Below are positions 54,302 through 63,458 of a stretch of DNA of 64,000 bases, piece after piece. A program made the position numbers and the translations under genes. Source of the DNA: a bacterium (GTDB taxonomy: Bacteria > Spirochaetota > Leptospiria > Leptospirales > Leptonemataceae); NCBI GenBank assembly GCA_024742665.1, contig JANSYA010000008.1, forward strand, positions 186,001-250,000. The letters run 5' to 3'. Under the pieces are notes generated by a model, which was not told the origin of the DNA, did no database searches, and worked only from the letters and a program-made list of their open reading frames with translations. The stretch's first letter is position 1. Each line of letters opens with the position of its first letter.

Positions 54302-54790
54302 ATGGCTTCCAAAAAAGACAAAAACGCGGGTCCGAAAGGGCCGCCGGTGATTGAAAATCGCCAGGCCCGCTATAATTACGCGATCGAAGAAACTCACGAA
54401 GCCGGCATTGTCTTACAGGGTACGGAAGTTAAAAGTCTGCGTCTGGGACAGGCCACGCTTACGGACGCGTACGCCGTGCCGAAAAACGGCGAAATGTTTT
54501 TGTTGAATTTGCACATCAAACCGTATGAAAACGGCGGCGCATTCAACCATGACGAAACTCGCACTCGCAAGCTGCTCTTAAAAGGCTCCGAGCTTTCGAA
54601 GCTCACGGCGAAGATTCGCGAAAAGCGACTGACCTTCGTTCCGCTTAAGATGTATTTTAACGATCGCGGAAAAGTGAAGGTTCTGCTCGGTCTGGGTAAA
54701 GGCAAGAAACTGGTCGACAAACGCGAAAGCGAAAAGAAGGCGCAGGCGGATCGCGATATGGCGCGGGCTCTGCGCGATGCGGGGCAATAG
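54302..54790 (+). CDS. smpB: SsrA-binding protein SmpB
   Basis: Partner of tmRNA in rescuing stalled ribosomes. The 162-residue protein has NRQARYNYAIEETHEAGIVL, then LQGTEVKSLRLGQATLTDAY and the C-terminal tail KKLVDKRESEKKAQADRDMA that enters the mRNA channel. Start ATG 54302. No tmRNA gene (ssrA) is seen nearby. Confidence 0.97.
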   Translation: MASKKDKNAGPKGPPVIENRQARYNYAIEETHEAGIVLQGTEVKSLRLGQATLTDAYAVPKNGEMFLLNLHIKPYENGGAFNHDETRTRKLLLKGSELSKLTAKIREKRLTFVPLKMYFNDRGKVKVLLGLGKGKKLVDKRESEKKAQADRDMARALRDAGQ

Positions 54791-54791
54791 T

Positions 54792-56663
54792 ATGGGACGC
54801 GGACTCCAGTCCAGATTACCGCGGGTGGCGTTGGTGGGGCGTCGCAACGTCGGCAAGTCCACGCTGCTAAACGCGCTCTACGGTCGCCGCCGCGCCATTA
54901 CCGACGCATACGCCGGCCTCACCCGGGACGTGCTCGAAGTCGAAATCGATCGCGGCGGTTATCACTTTCTTTTGTGCGATACGCCCGGTCTCGATATCGA
55001 CGATCCGGATCAGCTGGAAGGCGAAGCGATCGAACGAGCCCGACGTTTTATTGAAACCGTCGACCTGATATTATTTTTACTCGAAGCGCCGGCCCCCGAA
55101 GCCTTCGATCATGAATTCCTGGCTTTCGTTCGCAAGACAAAAGATCACACGCCGGTCGTCTATGCGATCAACAAAGTCGACGGATCCGAACGAGCCGACG
55201 ACGTGCTGCCCGAGTTTTACGCGGCCGGCCTGACCGATCCGCTGCCGGTGTCCGCGAAAGGCCGGTGGAACTTAAACGCGCTCTTGACCCGCCTGGCCCG
55301 GGAGCTTCCGGAGCTCCGGCGCAAGAATCAACGAACTCCGGATTCGGAAGCGCTCGCACCGGCCGGAGCCGGAGCGCAAGCGAGCGCCGCGGCCCGCGAA
55401 GCCGACGAGGACTCCCGGGATTATGAAGATCATGACGGCGACGACGGCGGCGATGAAGAAACCGAGTCCGGATACGTCGAAGCGATTGAATACGATTTAG
55501 ACGGCACATCCGATGACGACGACAGCGGTCGTCGCGTGCGTATTGTAGCTGACGAAGCTCATGAGGAAAGCGGAGCCGAGGACCAGGCAGCTGGCAGCGA
55601 TCGAGTAGAAACAGGCGAGGACGATCACTTCGAGGCGGGTGCTGAATTCGAATACGAAGCCGATGTCGTCGATGAGGATGCGGGCGAAAAGGCCGACGAT
55701 CATCCCGCGGCGAAAGCAAAAGCCCCGGGTTCGAATAAGCGCGACCGGCGCGGGGAGCGGCGTCCACGGGCTCGCATTGATAAGAGCGGTCGCGAATTAG
55801 ACGCCCCGGGACTCCATGGTCTGGAAGATTCCACGGTGATCTCCGACGCCGCGGCGGCGGAAACCCGCATCGCAATCGTCGGGCGGCCGAACGCGGGCAA
55901 GTCTTCGCTGCTGAATCGCCTGGCGGGGCGCGAAGTTTCGCTGGTGTCGGATATTCCAGGCACGACCCGCGATACGGTCGACACGGTATTCGAATTTCAA
56001 GAGCGCCCGATTCGCGTCATCGATACGGCCGGCATGCGTCGCCAGACGAAACTGCTCGCTTCGCCTGATAAAGTAGATTATTATTCCGTCACGCGCACCC
56101 GCCGCGCGATTCGCGACTGCCGCGTGGTGATCCATATGATCGACGCGGTGGCGGGGATTACCGACTTCGATAAAAAGATTTCGGCGATGGTCAAAGAATT
56201 CGGCCGGCCCGTAGTCGTCGCGGTCAACAAATGGGACGCCATCGAAAATAAAGATCACAAGAGCATGGACGAGTTTACGGATCGCATGGAGTTTCTGTTC
56301 CCGCATTTACGCAATCTTCCAATTGTATTTTGTTCGGCTCTGGTCGGTCAGCGAGTGAATAAACTGATCGAAGTCTGCCTGGATCTGGATCGTCGTATGC
56401 GCACCAGGGTCGCGACCGGCGCTTTGAATTCTCAGGTCGAAAAGTGGATGCGCCGCGCCCCGGGCAGCGCGCGAAACCTTAAGATTTTTTATGTTTCCCA
56501 GGTCGACGCCGAACCGCCGGTATTCATTTTCTTCGTGAATAAAAAGAAGACTTTCACCGGCGCCTTGATCGCGTACTTCGAAAACCATTTACGTCGCGAA
56601 TACAATCTGGAAGGCATTCCCCTGCGAATTTTCGTACGGGAAAAAGGAGCGGAGGCCTCTTAA
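54792..56663 (+). CDS. der: GTPase Der (EngA) with unusually long acidic linker
   Basis: A double-GTPase essential for 50S assembly. First G domain: P-loop GRRNVGKS at 16-23, DTPGLD, NKVD; second G domain: GRPNAGKSS near 361, DTAGMRR, NKWD; a KH-like C-terminal domain follows (WMRRAPGSARNLKIFYVSQV). Usual Der is 435-490 residues; this has 623. The extra length is a linker of about 180 residues (about 178-355), rich in Asp/Glu and Ala (DDGGDEETESG, DGTSDDDDSG, EKADDHPAAKAK), later with a basic patch (KRDRRGERRPRARID). Start ATG 54792, directly after smpB; its stop overlaps plsY. Confidence 0.95.
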   Translation: MGRGLQSRLPRVALVGRRNVGKSTLLNALYGRRRAITDAYAGLTRDVLEVEIDRGGYHFLLCDTPGLDIDDPDQLEGEAIERARRFIETVDLILFLLEAPAPEAFDHEFLAFVRKTKDHTPVVYAINKVDGSERADDVLPEFYAAGLTDPLPVSAKGRWNLNALLTRLARELPELRRKNQRTPDSEALAPAGAGAQASAAAREADEDSRDYEDHDGDDGGDEETESGYVEAIEYDLDGTSDDDDSGRRVRIVADEAHEESGAEDQAAGSDRVETGEDDHFEAGAEFEYEADVVDEDAGEKADDHPAAKAKAPGSNKRDRRGERRPRARIDKSGRELDAPGLHGLEDSTVISDAAAAETRIAIVGRPNAGKSSLLNRLAGREVSLVSDIPGTTRDTVDTVFEFQERPIRVIDTAGMRRQTKLLASPDKVDYYSVTRTRRAIRDCRVVIHMIDAVAGITDFDKKISAMVKEFGRPVVVAVNKWDAIENKDHKSMDEFTDRMEFLFPHLRNLPIVFCSALVGQRVNKLIEVCLDLDRRMRTRVATGALNSQVEKWMRRAPGSARNLKIFYVSQVDAEPPVFIFFVNKKKTFTGALIAYFENHLRREYNLEGIPLRIFVREKGAEAS

Positions 56664-57292
56664 TGTCGCTGGCCCTGCTCGCCGTTGCGGCCTTTCTACT
56701 GGGCGCCGTGCCTTTTCCGTTTCTCATCGCCCGGCTCCGGGCCGGTATCGACATTCGGGACCACGGCTCCGGGAATCCCGGGGCGTCGAATGTGTTTCGG
56801 GTGGTGGGCGCTCCCGCGGGAATCATCACGTTCGTACTGGACTGCGCGAAGGCCGTCGTCGCAGTCAAGCTGTCGGTCTGGTTTTTGCCGGTCGATTATC
56901 TGGATATGGAACAGCTGATCTGGTTTAAGATCGGCCTGGGCATACTGGCGGTTCTGGGCCACGTCTTCAGCCCTTTTCTCGGCGGGCGAGGCGGCAAAGG
57001 CGTCGCCACTGTGATCGGCGTATTCTATATTTTGTTTCCCCTGGGGCTTTTGACCGGCGCGCTGTGCGGTCTGGCGGTAATTATCGTCTATCGTTTCTTT
57101 TCTCTGGGCAGTCTGGTCGGCGTCTGCGCCCTGCCGGTCGCTTATTTCCTGCTGCATGAGCAGCCCTGGCATCCCGCCAGCCTGCCGATATTGTACTTGA
57201 GCCTGCTCGCCATGGCGCTCGTGCTCGTGCGCCATACGGATAATATCAAACGATTGATTTCCGGCCGCGAACACGGTATGGTACAGACATGA
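56663..57292 (+). CDS. plsY: Glycerol-3-phosphate acyltransferase PlsY
   Basis: Inner-membrane enzyme that moves acyl groups from acyl-phosphate to glycerol 3-phosphate. Typical motifs: DIRDHGSGNPGASNVFRVVG near 32-51, LGHVFSPFLGGRGGKGVAT near 103-121, and C-terminal R-H-x-x-NI-R-L-I-G (RHTDNIKRLISGRE). Several transmembrane helices; 209 residues. ATG overlaps the der stop by 1 base; its end overlaps the next gene (ATGA). Confidence 0.97.
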   Translation: MSLALLAVAAFLLGAVPFPFLIARLRAGIDIRDHGSGNPGASNVFRVVGAPAGIITFVLDCAKAVVAVKLSVWFLPVDYLDMEQLIWFKIGLGILAVLGHVFSPFLGGRGGKGVATVIGVFYILFPLGLLTGALCGLAVIIVYRFFSLGSLVGVCALPVAYFLLHEQPWHPASLPILYLSLLAMALVLVRHTDNIKRLISGREHGMVQT

Positions 57293-57945
57293 GAATCGAC
57301 GAAATCTCGGAGCTCGGCAAAGGCGAACTCACCCCGGAAGAAAAGGTCTTTGTGGCCGAAGAATTTCTCGATACCTACGATCCAGGCGATCCGCGGGATA
57401 TCTATCGCTGGCTGTGGGAAGGGGAATTCGGTCCCGGCTCGCATATTCGCGAACACTCCCTGGAACAGCTGGCCCAGGACATTCGCCGCGCGCGGATTCA
57501 TCGCAGCCAGGATCAGCAGGCGGTCTGCGAAAGCCTGGGGCTGGCGAACGTTTTCGTCAAAGTCAATTTGGTGCCCTTCGCCGACACGGGCTGTCCGCTG
57601 AAGCGTCTGGTGATGATCGAGGAGCGCATCAAAGACGTCCGTCCGGACCCCCTGCGATTCAAGAAGGACTGGGCCTTTATGAAAACCGAACTCGTGCCCG
57701 GCATGCGGGTGACCACCGAGCGCATGAATTCGTTTGAACAGGAAATTCCCTTCCACATGGCGCCGGAAGTCGAGTTCTCAAACGAGTGGTACGACGCCTA
57801 CGGGCTGGGCTATCGGGTCGTTCCTCGCAACGTATTCTTTCAGTACTTTCCGGAGTACACCCTGGAAATCGGCGGGCCCCGCAACAAACCCTACAAGTGG
57901 AATCCGGATTTCGAATTAGACCAGACCACGTCCGGAAAATCCTGA
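57289..57945 (+). CDS. Conserved-looking cytoplasmic protein of unknown function
   Basis: A 218-residue protein without signal peptide or transmembrane segment, coupled to plsY by ATGA. Features: an acidic/helical N-terminus (ELGKGELTPEEKVFVAEEFL), a tryptophan-rich WLWEGEFGPGSHIREHSL, a histidine-rich IHRSQDQQ part, VPFADTGCPLKRLVMIEERI, and an aromatic C-terminal half (NVFFQYFPEYTLEIGG). Such sharp conservation-like motifs suggest a folded enzyme or binding protein, but I do not recognise the family. Context: membrane lipid synthesis and translation genes upstream; converging cca gene downstream. Confidence 0.7.
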   Translation: MRIDEISELGKGELTPEEKVFVAEEFLDTYDPGDPRDIYRWLWEGEFGPGSHIREHSLEQLAQDIRRARIHRSQDQQAVCESLGLANVFVKVNLVPFADTGCPLKRLVMIEERIKDVRPDPLRFKKDWAFMKTELVPGMRVTTERMNSFEQEIPFHMAPEVEFSNEWYDAYGLGYRVVPRNVFFQYFPEYTLEIGGPRNKPYKWNPDFELDQTTSGKS

Positions 57946-57995
57946 CCGTGTCCGGCTATCCGGGCCTGTCTTTTGGGCCTTCTGATTCGACGGCT

Positions 57996-59339
57996 TCAGG
58001 AGCGCCGGCGATCCAATACTTCGAGCAGGGCCGCTGCGGTATTTTTTTCCGGATCCACCAGCACCTGATCCATTAAATAGCGCAGGTTTTCGCCGATGGC
58101 GGGGCCGCTCATTCCCAGGCGCATCAAATCCGCGCCGCCCACCGCCAGGTCTCGAACGATCAGGGGCTGAGTCGCGAGAATTTCTTGCAGTCGATCAACC
58201 GGCACCGGCGCCCCGGGATAGCCGCGCAGGCGGTCGAGAAATTCTGCGGCCTCGGTCGCGCCGTAGACGTCCTTCAATCGCGAGAGCCAGATGCGGGCCG
58301 CGAGCTGGAGATCCCCCCGGGCTTTGCCTGCGGTCTGCGACGTGTTTGGGAAGGTGCTCTTGAAGGGCGCCGCGCAAAATTCAAAATAGTTCTGGGTCCA
58401 TTCGAGATCGCGGATGCTTTTGTTGGAAAACTTTATGTTTCGCGCGAGATCCCGGGCGCGGTCTCCTGTATAGTTCAGTCCGGCCCACCATTCGGCCATA
58501 CGCACCACGGGATAAGCCGCATCCAGGGCGTCCAGCCGCTCGCAGACTTCGTCCGGCGTGGCGCCGGGGCGATCCTTGAAAAAAAGATAGAGCAGCCCGC
58601 TGTCTTCCAGGCGTCGAATCATACGCGAAACTTTTTTCGCCCCGAAGCCTTTCCAGAGTTCGTCGGCGAAACGCTCGACCGCGACTTTCGCGGTGCGCAT
58701 TTGAATTTCCTGATTGCGCAGGGCCATTTCTGTTTTGACTTCGAGATCGAATTCCAGCGTGGCCGCGAAGCGGCAGGCCCGGATCGTGCGCAGGCCGTCT
58801 TCGAAAAATCGTTCTTCCGCCTTGCCGATCGTACGCAGCAGGCCTGATTCGAGATCCGCCAGTCCGCCGAAAAGATCGATCAATTCGCCGGAACCCGGTT
58901 CGTAGGCGATCGCGTTCACGGTAAAATCGCGCCGGCTCAAATCTTCCTGCAGGGTTTCGGCGAAGCGAATATCGTCCGGTCGCCGCGCGTCGGTGTATTC
59001 GCTTTCAGCGCGATAGGTCGTAATTTCGAAACTTTCGCTGCGAATCGCCGCATCGCCCGGCTCTGGTTTTCGCTCCGGCAGCAATACCGTGATCGTTCCG
59101 TGTTGCAGGCCGGTGGGAATGGTGCGGCGAAAGAGCTTCGCGACCTGGTCCGGGGGCGCGTTGGTCGTCAGGTCAATATCCCCGGCGGGACGTTTTAACA
59201 GGAGATCGCGCACGGCGCCGCCGACAAGATAGCATTCGAAGCCCGCCTTCCGGAGCCGCTCGTGGGCGAAGGCGATGTTAGAGCGAGTGGCGGGGGCGAG
59301 GGCCGCCATTAGATCGGAGCGGGAAGCCGGAGCGGTCAT
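57996..59339 (-). CDS. cca: CCA-adding tRNA nucleotidyltransferase / poly(A) polymerase family
   Basis: A class II nucleotidyltransferase that repairs the tRNA 3' CCA end. Motifs: LVGGAVRDLLL near 38-48, D-I-D-L near 54-57 (metal-binding DxD), RRDFTVNAIAYEPGSGELID, and EDGLRTIRACRFAATLEF. The C-terminal half is helical. Poly(A) polymerase (PcnB) uses the same fold; the 447-residue length and the GGAVRD/RRDFTVNA pattern fit CCA enzymes. Start overlaps the stop of the upstream metallophosphatase (ATGA), so the two are co-transcribed on the minus strand. Confidence 0.92.
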   Translation of the reverse strand: MTAPASRSDLMAALAPATRSNIAFAHERLRKAGFECYLVGGAVRDLLLKRPAGDIDLTTNAPPDQVAKLFRRTIPTGLQHGTITVLLPERKPEPGDAAIRSESFEITTYRAESEYTDARRPDDIRFAETLQEDLSRRDFTVNAIAYEPGSGELIDLFGGLADLESGLLRTIGKAEERFFEDGLRTIRACRFAATLEFDLEVKTEMALRNQEIQMRTAKVAVERFADELWKGFGAKKVSRMIRRLEDSGLLYLFFKDRPGATPDEVCERLDALDAAYPVVRMAEWWAGLNYTGDRARDLARNIKFSNKSIRDLEWTQNYFEFCAAPFKSTFPNTSQTAGKARGDLQLAARIWLSRLKDVYGATEAAEFLDRLRGYPGAPVPVDRLQEILATQPLIVRDLAVGGADLMRLGMSGPAIGENLRYLMDQVLVDPEKNTAAALLEVLDRRRS

Positions 59340-60034
59340 GAGATATAATAGTTGCGACGGGCTTTGACCTGAATCAGCTCGTCGTCCTGGGTATTCATGG
59401 CCGTGAGCGAGCCGCCGAATACGCAGCCCGTATCCAGGCCGACCGATTTTTCGCCGACGATCGGATCGTGCTCGCCGGCGCTCCCCAGCACATAGTGCGA
59501 GGGCGTGTGGCCGTAGAAGACGCGTTTGCCGTTCCAGCGGTGTTCATTGCGAATCCACTCGTCCCGGATCCAGATCAGATCTTCCGGGTCCTGCTTCTCG
59601 ATCGGGACCGAGTCGTTCTTCTTACCGGGCGCGATTCGCACGCCGGCGTGCACGGCGATATAGTCATCGGTTTCGTAGTAGAGCTGTAGATTTTCGTAAA
59701 ACTCACGGTGGCGCTTCGGATAGCGGTCGTAGGAATCGCTGTCAGTCAGGCCGTAGGAACGCAGCGTCGCCGGCCCGCCGTTGCCGACAAAGGTCCAGGC
59801 CAGGCCTTCGCGACTTTCAGGGTCCCGATAATAGGCCATCATCATATCTTCGTGGTTGCCCTTCAGAAATACGGAGCGATGTTCTTCTTCCAGCACCCGG
59901 TCGACGACGCCCGCCGAAGCCGGACCCCGATCGATATAATCGCCGATGAAGATCAGGCGGTCCTTCCGTGGAATCAGGTCGAGGAGCTCTTCCAGCTCAT
60001 CGAGGCACCCATGAATATCTCCGATTACCCACAT
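59336..60034 (-). CDS. Metallophosphoesterase (ApaH/PrpE-like Ser/Thr phosphatase family)
   Basis: A 232-residue phosphatase with the dinuclear metal motifs GDIHG (5-9), GDYIDRG (31-37), GNHED (59-63) and later VHAG and YGHTPSHYV. This places it with the small PPP-like phosphatases, including ApaH (which hydrolyses Ap4A), PrpA and PrpE; the substrate cannot be told. First gene of a two-gene minus-strand operon with cca, and divergent from sucC. Confidence 0.92.
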   Translation of the reverse strand: MWVIGDIHGCLDELEELLDLIPRKDRLIFIGDYIDRGPASAGVVDRVLEEEHRSVFLKGNHEDMMMAYYRDPESREGLAWTFVGNGGPATLRSYGLTDSDSYDRYPKRHREFYENLQLYYETDDYIAVHAGVRIAPGKKNDSVPIEKQDPEDLIWIRDEWIRNEHRWNGKRVFYGHTPSHYVLGSAGEHDPIVGEKSVGLDTGCVFGGSLTAMNTQDDELIQVKARRNYYIS

Positions 60035-60227
60035 TTTGACTGTATCTGCGTCGGCCCGCGGTAAATCGCGGGCGCTATTACTTTGAATCCACGATGCTAA
60101 CCCGCTTCAATCCAAATTTTTTGATGAAAAAATATTTTGCCGCCTGCGTGCCCCGGAGGACTTTGACCATCACTCACGGAATAGATAGTCATTTGTGATT
60201 GCCCGCGTTCGGGCGTATGGACGACCG

Positions 60228-60265
60228 GCGCCCGGCGAAAGGGCCGGCCTGAATCCGCCGGGCGC
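60228..60265 (+). promoter_or_regulatory. Inverted repeat in the sucC leader
   Basis: GCGCCCGGCG (60228-60237) pairs exactly with CGCCGGGCGC (60256-60265); the 18-base loop contains its own GGCCGGCC palindrome. It lies about 30 bases before the sucC ATG, in the 258-base gap divergent from the phosphatase gene, and probably forms a stable mRNA leader hairpin. TTGACC near 60167 may be part of the upstream promoter. Confidence 0.45.
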
Positions 60266-60292
60266 GACTAAAAACGAGGAAATAGCGAATCG

Positions 60293-61510
60293 ATGAAACT
60301 ACACGAATACCAGGCAAAGGAAATCCTGCGCAAGCATGGTGTCAATGCTCCCGAAGGCAAGGTCGTCGAGGCGGCCGATCAGATCGGAGCGGCTTATGAC
60401 GCGCTTGGCGCTCCCGCGATCGTCGCGGTGAAAAGCCAGATCCACGCGGGCGGTCGCGGTAAGGGCACGCTGTATGACGGCGAAGATCCGAACTCGGCGA
60501 AGGTCGTACAAGAGGGCGGCGTAAAAATCGCGAAAAGCAAAGACGAGGCCGTAACTTACGGCTCGAATATGATCGGCAACTATCTGAATACGATTCAGAC
60601 CGGCGGCAAAGCGAAGCAGGTCCTGAAAGTGTATCTGGAAAAGGGCACGAACATCCAGAAAGAGTTCTATCTCAGTATTCTCCTCGACCGCGCGATTCAA
60701 AAGCCGATCATCATGGTTTCGACCGAAGGCGGTATGGACATCGAAGAGGTCGCCGAAAAGAGCCCCGAAAAAATTCTCAAAGTCGCGATCGAAGCCGGTC
60801 TGGGTCTCCAGCCCTGGCAGGCGCGCCAGATTCTTTTTAACCTGGGCGTTCCGAAAGAAACGATGAAGCAGGGCACGGCCTTCTTGAAGAAGCTGTGGGA
60901 CGCCTACATCGCCGAAGACGCGAATATGCTCGAAGTCAATCCGCTGGTTCTCAACTCGGACAACGAACTGATCGCTCTGGACTGCAAGATGGCGATCGAC
61001 GACAACGCGCTCTACCGTCATCCCGAATCCGCAGCAATGCACGATAAGACTGAAGAGGATCCCCTCGAAGTTAAGGCTGCTGAATTTAATCTGAACTACG
61101 TCAAGCTCGACGGCAACGTCGGCTGTATGGTCAACGGCGCGGGCCTGGCAATGGCGACGATGGACATCGTCAAGATCGCCGGATCCGAACCGGCCAACTT
61201 CCTGGACGTCGGGGGCGGGGCGAACGCTCAGACCGTGGCGAACGGCTTTCGTATTATTCTCGGCGATCCGAACGTGAAGTCGATCTTCGTTAATATCTTC
61301 GGCGGAATTGTTAAGTGCGACCGCGTCGCGAACGGTATCGTCGAAGCGGCCAAAGAAGTTAAGATCGGCGTTCCGCTGATCGTGCGTCTGCAGGGAACGA
61401 ACGCGGTCGAAGCCCGCCAGATTCTAAAAGATTCCGGCCTGACGATCACCGTCGCGGAAACCCTGCAGGATGGCGCGGACCGCGTGCGCGAGGCGATGGC
61501 CAAAGCCTGA
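60293..61510 (+). CDS. sucC: Succinyl-CoA synthetase beta subunit (ADP/GDP-forming)
   Basis: TCA-cycle enzyme making ATP or GTP from succinyl-CoA. The 405-residue subunit has an ATP-grasp domain ([45 protein letters not shown]) and the CoA-ligase part ([38 protein letters not shown]). The alpha subunit follows after 105 bases that hold a hairpin and repeats. It is first in its operon. Confidence 0.97.
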   Translation: MKLHEYQAKEILRKHGVNAPEGKVVEAADQIGAAYDALGAPAIVAVKSQIHAGGRGKGTLYDGEDPNSAKVVQEGGVKIAKSKDEAVTYGSNMIGNYLNTIQTGGKAKQVLKVYLEKGTNIQKEFYLSILLDRAIQKPIIMVSTEGGMDIEEVAEKSPEKILKVAIEAGLGLQPWQARQILFNLGVPKETMKQGTAFLKKLWDAYIAEDANMLEVNPLVLNSDNELIALDCKMAIDDNALYRHPESAAMHDKTEEDPLEVKAAEFNLNYVKLDGNVGCMVNGAGLAMATMDIVKIAGSEPANFLDVGGGANAQTVANGFRIILGDPNVKSIFVNIFGGIVKCDRVANGIVEAAKEVKIGVPLIVRLQGTNAVEARQILKDSGLTITVAETLQDGADRVREAMAKA

Positions 61511-61571
61511 GCGAAGCGAAAGCATAAGGATACCGGGCTCGCGGAACGCGAGCGGATGCCTGAGCGAAGCG
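61505..61571 (+). repeat. Direct repeats and hairpin between sucC and sucD
   Basis: GCCTGAGCGAAGCG occurs at 61505-61518 (covering the sucC stop) and at 61558-61571. Between them CTCGCG (61538-61543), loop GAA, CGCGAG (61547-61552) forms a hairpin. It may tune the sucC:sucD ratio through mRNA processing. Confidence 0.65.
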
Positions 61572-61615
61572 CAAAAGGCGAATCATATTAGTAATATTAC
61601 TGGAGATAAAACGGA

Positions 61616-62488
61616 ATGGCAGTTCTCGTAGATGAAAATACACGCGTGGTAGTGCAGGGCATTACCGGCAAAGAAGGCGGTTTCCACGCCTCACAGATGA
61701 TCGAATACGGCACCAAAGTCGTGGCCGGCGTGACTCCCGGCAAGGGCGGTCAAAAAAGCGACCACGGCGTGCCGGTCTTTAATACCGTCGCCGAGGCGAT
61801 CGAAAAAGAAGGCGCAAACGCCGCCGTAATTTTCGTGCCGCCGCCGTTTGCGGCCGACGCGATTTTAGAATGCGTTTCGACCAATATTCCTCTGGCGATT
61901 TGCATCACCGAAGGCATCCCGGAAGCGGACATGGCTCGCGCGATTCCCACGATTCGCGCCTCCCTGACCCGTCTGATCGGACCCAACTGCCCGGGCGTAA
62001 TCAGCCCCGGCAAATGCAAGATCGGCATCATGCCCGGTTTTATTCATGAGCCCGGCAATATCGGCCTGGTCTCGCGCTCCGGCACCCTGACCTACGAAGC
62101 TGTAAGCCAGCTGACCCAGCACGGTCTGGGCCAGACGACGGCGATCGGCATCGGCGGCGACCCCTTCATCGGCACGCGTCACAAAGACGCGGTCGAACTG
62201 CTGAACTCCGATCCCGATTGCAAAGGCATCGTGATGATCGGCGAAATCGGCGGCACCGACGAAGAAGATGCGGCGGCCTGGATTAAAGAAAATGTCAAGA
62301 AGCCCGTCGTTGGTTTTATCGCGGGCCAGACCGCGCCTCCCGGCAAACGCATGGGCCACGCCGGCGCGATCATCTCCGGCGGCAAAGGCACCGCGCAGTC
62401 CAAAATGGACGCCATGAAAGCGGCGGGCATCGTCGTTGCGGAAAGCCCGGCGGATATCGGTCGCAAGATGAAAGACTTGATTGGCTGA
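61616..62488 (+). CDS. sucD: Succinyl-CoA synthetase alpha subunit
   Basis: The 290-residue alpha subunit binds CoA and carries the phosphohistidine, His248 in [18 protein letters not shown]. The CoA-binding Rossmann part ([22 protein letters not shown]) and [20 protein letters not shown] are typical. GGAGATAA lies upstream of ATG 61616. Ends in the strong terminator at 62540-62578. Confidence 0.98.
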   Translation: MAVLVDENTRVVVQGITGKEGGFHASQMIEYGTKVVAGVTPGKGGQKSDHGVPVFNTVAEAIEKEGANAAVIFVPPPFAADAILECVSTNIPLAICITEGIPEADMARAIPTIRASLTRLIGPNCPGVISPGKCKIGIMPGFIHEPGNIGLVSRSGTLTYEAVSQLTQHGLGQTTAIGIGGDPFIGTRHKDAVELLNSDPDCKGIVMIGEIGGTDEEDAAAWIKENVKKPVVGFIAGQTAPPGKRMGHAGAIISGGKGTAQSKMDAMKAAGIVVAESPADIGRKMKDLIG

Positions 62489-62539
62489 AACCCGTTGGCG
62501 TCGGTTTACTCCGACGATTCCAGTCTGTAGACTTTCACA

Positions 62540-62578
62540 AACGGCGCCGCAGGTACTATGCGGCGCCGTTCGTATTTT
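62540..62578 (+). terminator. Strong Rho-independent terminator after sucD
   Basis: AACGGCGCCGCA (62540-62551), 7-base loop, TGCGGCGCCGTT (62559-62570), a perfect 12-bp stem followed by cgtatttt. It ends the sucCD transcript. The minus-strand hydroxylase gene ends at 62577, so the hairpin may also limit its transcript, although the minus-strand side is less U-rich. Confidence 0.9.
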
Positions 62579-63458
62579 AAACGCGCTGGCGATCGCCGGT
62601 CTGGACGCCTGGAGTTTGCGGTATCGGGTCGGAGATTCCGGGCGGACCGAAGAGGATCCGCGCCGCGCTCTTCAGATCCGGCGCCCTTCGCAGGGCGCGC
62701 AGCAGCGGCGGAAACTCGGAAAACCAGACCCGCAGCGGGTTCTGCGAATTCAGGGGCGTAGTCAGTCCATAGACCGGACGATGCGTTTCCGCTTGATAGG
62801 TGCCAAAGAGGTGGTCCCAGATCATGAAGATGCCGCCGAAATTTTTATCCAAATAGATATCGTCGACGCCGTGGTGGACTCTGTGGTTTGACGGCGTATT
62901 CAGAAACCAGTCGAGCACCGGCAGTTTGCCGATCAATTCCGTGTGGATCCAGGACTGATAGGCCAGCACGATGATCTGAGCGAAGACGACCTGACCGGGA
63001 TGAAAGCCCACGAGAATCATCGGAATCATAAACGGGATCGCCAGGAGCGGGTCGATGATGCTCAGACGGAAATTCACCGAGGAATTGAAAACCGGCGACG
63101 AGTGGTGCACCGAATGGGCGAGCCAGAAAAACCAGGACGCGTGGGAAAGACGGTGCTGCCAGTAATAGATGAAGTCGGCCGCAAGGATCGCGGCAAGGGT
63201 GCTCCACAGCTCGATGGGCAGCTGCCAGGCCGTCTGCTCGTACGTCCAGAAGAGAGCGCCGATCAGGAGCATCCGGACCGCCAATTCGCCGATCACATAA
63301 CCGACCAGGGTTCCCAGGCTGGATATGGTTTCTTTAACTTCCAGTAAGCGCAACTTACCGGTCGCGAAGCCGACGGTCCATTCCGCTATGAGCATCGCCA
63401 GGGACAGGACGCTGGTCCAGAGCAGGGCGTCTTCGCCGATGAGTTCTAAGTCGATCAT
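62577..63458 (-). CDS. Fatty acid hydroxylase/sterol desaturase superfamily membrane protein
   Basis: A 293-residue integral membrane di-iron oxygenase. The eight-histidine clusters are present: H102-x3-H106 (WQHRLSH), H115-x2-HH119 (HSVHHSS) and H192-x2-HH196 (NHRVHHG), plus single His at 153 and 172. Several transmembrane segments lie at about 12-30, 52-75, 85-100 and 135-165. The substrate is unknown; such enzymes act on sterols, fatty acids, ether lipids or carotenoids. Its start overlaps the stop of the TetR gene (ATGA), which suggests the regulator controls a lipid-modification operon. Confidence 0.9.
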   Translation of the reverse strand: MIDLELIGEDALLWTSVLSLAMLIAEWTVGFATGKLRLLEVKETISSLGTLVGYVIGELAVRMLLIGALFWTYEQTAWQLPIELWSTLAAILAADFIYYWQHRLSHASWFFWLAHSVHHSSPVFNSSVNFRLSIIDPLLAIPFMIPMILVGFHPGQVVFAQIIVLAYQSWIHTELIGKLPVLDWFLNTPSNHRVHHGVDDIYLDKNFGGIFMIWDHLFGTYQAETHRPVYGLTTPLNSQNPLRVWFSEFPPLLRALRRAPDLKSAARILFGPPGISDPIPQTPGVQTGDRQRV

